This document shows positions 5,540 to 7,252 of a stretch of DNA of 7,252 nt, piece after piece. The first letter of the stretch is position 1. Each line of letters starts with the position of its first letter. The DNA is from Georgenia sp. (GTDB taxonomy: Bacteria > Actinomycetota > Actinomycetes > Actinomycetales > Actinomycetaceae), in assembly GCA_027322565.1 (NCBI GenBank), contig DAHVRG010000296.1, positions 1 through 7,252 on the forward strand. Direction: 5' to 3'. The position numbers were made by a program, and so were the translations under genes. The notes under the pieces are model-generated. The model worked only from the letters and a program-made list of their open reading frames with translations. It had not been told where the DNA came from and did not search any database.

Positions 5540-5568
5540 TCGACGGACCGCTGCCTCACCCAGGGGTA

Positions 5569-5598
5569 ACCCCGCCGCTCCAGAGAGACGGGCGGGGT
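5569..5598. terminator. GC-rich stem-loop upstream of the desaturase operator
   Basis: ACCCCGCC (5569-5576) and GGCGGGGT (5591-5598) can form an 8-bp stem around a 14-base loop. It lies between the tRNA side of the locus and the desaturase promoter and could stop minus-strand transcripts coming from the tRNA before they reach the desaturase. No T-run is present, so this is a structural guess. Confidence 0.35.
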
Positions 5599-5610
5599 GA
5601 GCCTACGTGC

Positions 5611-5847
5611 TCAGTCGCACCAGTCCCCTTGCGGCTGCACCCGCATGGTCGCTGATGTCCGCACGACATCCGATACACGACCGTCCTCGTCGGTGTACTC
5701 GCTGCTGCGCGTCTGTTGCACCAGGTCCGGCTTCGCTCGACACTGCCGGCCTGACCGACCTCGGCGACAGCGGGTCGACAACCGAGCCGGCATTGCTAGA
5801 TGCGCCTCGTACCGCGAGAAGCTTGCTGGGGAGCATCGCATCGCCAT
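5611..5847 (-). pseudogene. Doubtful small ORF or gene remnant beside the tRNA
   Basis: I see no convincing gene in 5599-5873. This stretch is visibly less GC-rich than its surroundings and has rarer codons such as CTA, GTA, ACA and TCA. One minus-strand reading frame of 78 codons covers it; its last 40 or so residues (DLVQQTRSSEYTDEDGRVSD and on to QPQGDWCD) look protein-like, while the first half is Arg/Cys-rich and does not. No ribosome binding site is evident at its ATG. It may be the decayed 3' end of a gene brought in beside the 3' end of the tRNA, or noncoding. I do not recognise a family. Confidence 0.22.
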
Positions 5848-5873
5848 CAGCGCAGGTCATGCGCTCTCCGTTG

Positions 5874-5946
5874 AGCCGCCTGTCGGACTCGAACCGACGA
5901 CCGTCCGCTTACAAGGCGGGTGCTCTACCAACTGAGCTAAGGCGGC
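5874..5946 (-). tRNA. tRNA-Thr (anticodon UGU)
   Basis: The minus strand folds into a complete 73-base cloverleaf. The acceptor GCCGCCT pairs with AGGCGGC, the D arm is GCTC-AGTTGGTA-GAGC, the anticodon loop is CTTGTAA with U33 and anticodon TGT (reads ACA), and the T arm is GTCGG-TTCGAGT-CCGAC. The discriminator base is U and CCA is not encoded. The outermost anticodon-stem pair is a C-A mismatch, so that stem has four good pairs. It lies downstream of the DsbA-like gene on the same strand, after two stem-loops. Confidence 0.95.
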
Positions 5947-5948
5947 GG

Positions 5949-5973
5949 GTGGGTCGGCGGCCGCCGGACCCAC
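5949..5973. repeat. Inverted repeat just upstream of the tRNA
   Basis: GTGGGTC (5949-5955) and GACCCAC (5967-5973) flank an 11-base GC-rich loop that contains GGCGGCCGCC. It starts 2 bases from the mature tRNA 5' end, so it could shape the precursor for processing or add to termination of the upstream gene. Confidence 0.4.
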
Positions 5974-6000
5974 GGGGCGGGGCCGCTCGGGCCCCGCCCC
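5974..6000 (-). terminator. Strong stem-loop terminator of the DsbA-like gene
   Basis: GGGGCGGGGCC (5974-5984) and GGCCCCGCCCC (5990-6000) form a perfect 11-bp stem with a 5-base loop, 44 bases beyond the DsbA-like stop codon. It lacks a T-run, as is common in high-GC actinobacteria. It should separate the gene from the tRNA. Confidence 0.7.
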
Positions 6001-6044
6001 AGAAGTCTGCCAGATCCAGGATGCGACCTGGACGGCCCGGGCGG

Positions 6045-6809
6045 TCAGGCGGCGTCGCGGATGGCCTGCTCCAGCGCGCCGGGCTGGGCCCAGCCGAGGA
6101 ACTCCTCGCCGTCGATGAGCACGGTGGGAGTGCCGCGGATCTCGTCGCGCTGGGCCTGCTCCGTGACGCCCTGCACCCAGGCGTTGTACTGACCGTCGGT
6201 GAAGGTCTCGAGGACGTCCTCCGGCACGCCGACCTCGCGGGCGACGTCGGCGATCTGGGCGTCGCTCAGCGGCGTCGCCCCGCCCTCACCCTGGGCGGCG
6301 AAGAGCTGGTTGTTGAAGTCGCCGAAGTGCTCCGGTGACTCCGTCGCGACGACGGCGAGCGCGTTGGCGGCGCGGATGTTGAAGTCGGAGCCACCGATGA
6401 AGGCGACCGGGTGGTAGTTGACGGTCGCCTCACCGTTGGCCGTGAGCTCGTCGAGCACCCCGCCGTTGATGGCCTCGAAGTTCGCGCAGTGGGTGCACAG
6501 GTAGTCGAGGTAGAGGTCGACGACGGGCGCGCCCTCGCTCGTCGAGCCGACGCCGTCGGCACCGACCTGGATCGCACCGCTCTCGATCGCGCCGGCGGGC
6601 TGCGCGTCGACCCCCTCGAGCGGCGCACGGTTCGCCGCCGAGATGATCGAGATGAGGGCGGCTGCGACGATCCCGATGAACACGACGACACCGGTGATGA
6701 TGAGGATGCGGTTGCGCCGCTCCCGGCGTTTCTGGAGCTCGCGCAGCTTGCGGGCCTGCTCGCGGGCGGCCTCCCGCCGGTCCTGCTTGCTCATCTTGGC
6801 ACTGGACAT
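6045..6809 (-). CDS. DsbA-family thioredoxin-fold protein, membrane-anchored
   Basis: This 254-residue protein has a short, strongly charged cytoplasmic start (KQDRREAAREQARKLRELQK, 8-27, probably helical), one membrane segment (about 35-58, ILIITGVVVFIGIVAAALIS) and an extracytoplasmic thioredoxin-fold domain. The domain begins VVDLYLDYLCTHC, with the CTHC redox motif at 105-108, and has the cis-proline loop GTPTVLIDG at 226-234. The helical insertion between them is that of DsbA proteins. It should form or rearrange disulfides in exported proteins; a VKOR or DsbB-like partner is not in the window. The start at ATG 6809 is chosen over the longer frame beginning at 6929 because AGGAG (6818-6822) lies 8 bases upstream and the charged start plus membrane segment then form a normal signal anchor. 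A strong stem-loop follows the stop. Confidence 0.93.
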   Translation of the reverse strand: MSSAKMSKQDRREAAREQARKLRELQKRRERRNRILIITGVVVFIGIVAAALISIISAANRAPLEGVDAQPAGAIESGAIQVGADGVGSTSEGAPVVDLYLDYLCTHCANFEAINGGVLDELTANGEATVNYHPVAFIGGSDFNIRAANALAVVATESPEHFGDFNNQLFAAQGEGGATPLSDAQIADVAREVGVPEDVLETFTDGQYNAWVQGVTEQAQRDEIRGTPTVLIDGEEFLGWAQPGALEQAIRDAA

Positions 6810-6817
6810 GGTTGTCT

Positions 6818-6822
6818 CTCCT
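6818..6822 (-). promoter_or_regulatory. Ribosome binding site of the DsbA-like gene
   Basis: AGGAG on the minus strand, 8 bases before ATG 6809. It decides the start over upstream in-frame codons, and contrasts with the kinase, hydrolase and desaturase genes, which lack such a site. Confidence 0.75.
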
Positions 6823-6900
6823 GGGTCTGTGGCGCGGGGCGCCGAGTCTGAGGTCCGCCCGTGCGACCGGCAGCGCGCGCCCGCGGCGGACGGGCTGGCG

Positions 6901-7252
6901 CTAGGCCGGCAGCGCCGACGGCGGCCCACGCAGCAGCGGGACGGTGCCCGGCGTCCACAGCGCGTGCACGACGAGCCGGCCGACGGCGGAGACGCGGCGC
7001 ACCGGCACCACCAGCGGCCGCATCACGGGCAACCGGCCCCACGGCGTCAGCCGGGCGAACCGGCGTAGCGTCCGTCGCACGGCGGCCACCGCGCCCCAGG
7101 TCCCGGCGAGGGCGCCGGCGTGCAGCAGCAGCATCGGCACGGTGAGCATGACGACGACGGCGAGCACCTGCTCGCTCTCCCCGCCCAGTGCGAGGCCGGT
7201 CGTCGGGCACTCCGCGGAAGGGCGGAGCAGTGCCAGGTCGAGCCCGATCCGG
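6901..7252 (-). CDS. Unrecognised membrane protein, C-terminal part (partial)
   Basis: An open minus-strand frame enters from the right edge and ends at the TAG at 6901-6903, giving at least 117 residues. The visible part begins RIGLDLALLRPSAECPTTGL and contains one clear hydrophobic segment (EQVLAVVMLTVPMLLLHAGALAG). A strongly basic region follows (VRRTLRRFARLTPWGRLPVM and further Arg/Pro/Val-rich sequence). GC-rich third positions support coding. I do not recognise the family; it looks like a small integral membrane protein with a positively charged, probably cytoplasmic C-terminus. The gap to the DsbA-like start is 91 bases with a separate ribosome binding site. Co-transcription is possible, because only a weak 7-bp inverted repeat (6853-6859/6885-6891) separates them. 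Confidence 0.6.
   Translation of the reverse strand, partial: RIGLDLALLRPSAECPTTGLALGGESEQVLAVVVMLTVPMLLLHAGALAGTWGAVAAVRRTLRRFARLTPWGRLPVMRPLVVPVRRVSAVGRLVVHALWTPGTVPLLRGPPSALPA

Noticed and set aside
3554..5569. A 671-codon plus-strand frame
   Set aside because: It runs antisense to the desaturase and out of frame through the permease and Nudix genes. The desaturase on the other strand has all three histidine boxes, so this long frame is only a product of high GC and few stop codons.
5597..5935. A plus-strand frame of 112 codons ending VEPPVGLEPTTVRLQGGCSTN
   Set aside because: Its C-terminal part is the antisense of tRNA-Thr; the GLEPTT string is a well-known artefact of translating tRNA genes on the wrong strand.
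5607..6338. A plus-strand frame of 243 codons including SRLSDSNRRPSAYKAGALPTEL
   Set aside because: It also reads antisense through the tRNA and then antisense through the DsbA-like gene; the SDSNRRP string is another tRNA artefact.
6810..6929. N-terminal extension of the DsbA-like protein from 6929
   Set aside because: It would add 40 Arg-rich residues before the signal anchor and ignore the good AGGAG site at 6818-6822; it would also overlap the end of the upstream membrane-protein gene.
1..7252. CRISPR arrays, insertion sequences, transposases or toxin-antitoxin genes
   Set aside because: I looked for regularly spaced repeats, terminal inverted repeats with transposase motifs and small paired genes on both strands and saw none.

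Overview
The window is very GC-rich, with strongly G/C-biased third codon positions. Its gene content (a putative-sensor-domain histidine kinase, a NarL-type regulator, a DUF1023 alpha/beta hydrolase, a DrrAB-like ABC exporter, several apparently leaderless genes) points to a high-GC actinobacterium. A Micrococcales member, for example near Cellulomonadaceae, is plausible but not proven.

Layout: 1-426 (minus, cut by the window edge) is the N-terminal membrane sensor part of a histidine kinase. It is divergent from its response regulator at 555-1247. Next, on the plus strand, is a three-gene operon with ATGA overlaps: alpha/beta hydrolase (1328-2161), DrrA-like ATPase (2158-3129) and ABC-2 permease (3126-3950). 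A Nudix hydrolase follows (4006-4458). Its end overlaps the end of a convergent membrane fatty acid desaturase (4388-5461, minus). 5462-5873 holds the desaturase promoter, a hairpin and a less GC-rich stretch with at most a gene remnant. Then, all on the minus strand, come tRNA-Thr(UGU) (5874-5946), two stem-loops including a strong terminator, a membrane-anchored DsbA-like thioredoxin-fold protein (6045-6809), and the C-terminal part of an unrecognised membrane protein (6901-7252).

The main discovery is regulatory. A GC-rich palindrome with core TACCSSGGTA occurs upstream of the kinase, the hydrolase-ABC operon and the desaturase, in the same orientation relative to each gene and centred about 69-71 bases before each start codon. 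A second conserved 20-base block lies 16-18 bases downstream of each palindrome centre. After it come a TANNNT -10 box and, 7-8 bases later, an ATG with no Shine-Dalgarno sequence. The regulator has its own TANNNT-ATG arrangement on the other side of the kinase palindrome. This looks like the composite operator of the local two-component system. It would tie a membrane-embedded sensor to a lipid desaturase, a small hydrolase and an exporter, i.e. a membrane-homeostasis or envelope-stress regulon. The logic resembles Bacillus DesK-DesR control of des, but the parts differ. Binding of this regulator to these sites is inferred, not shown.
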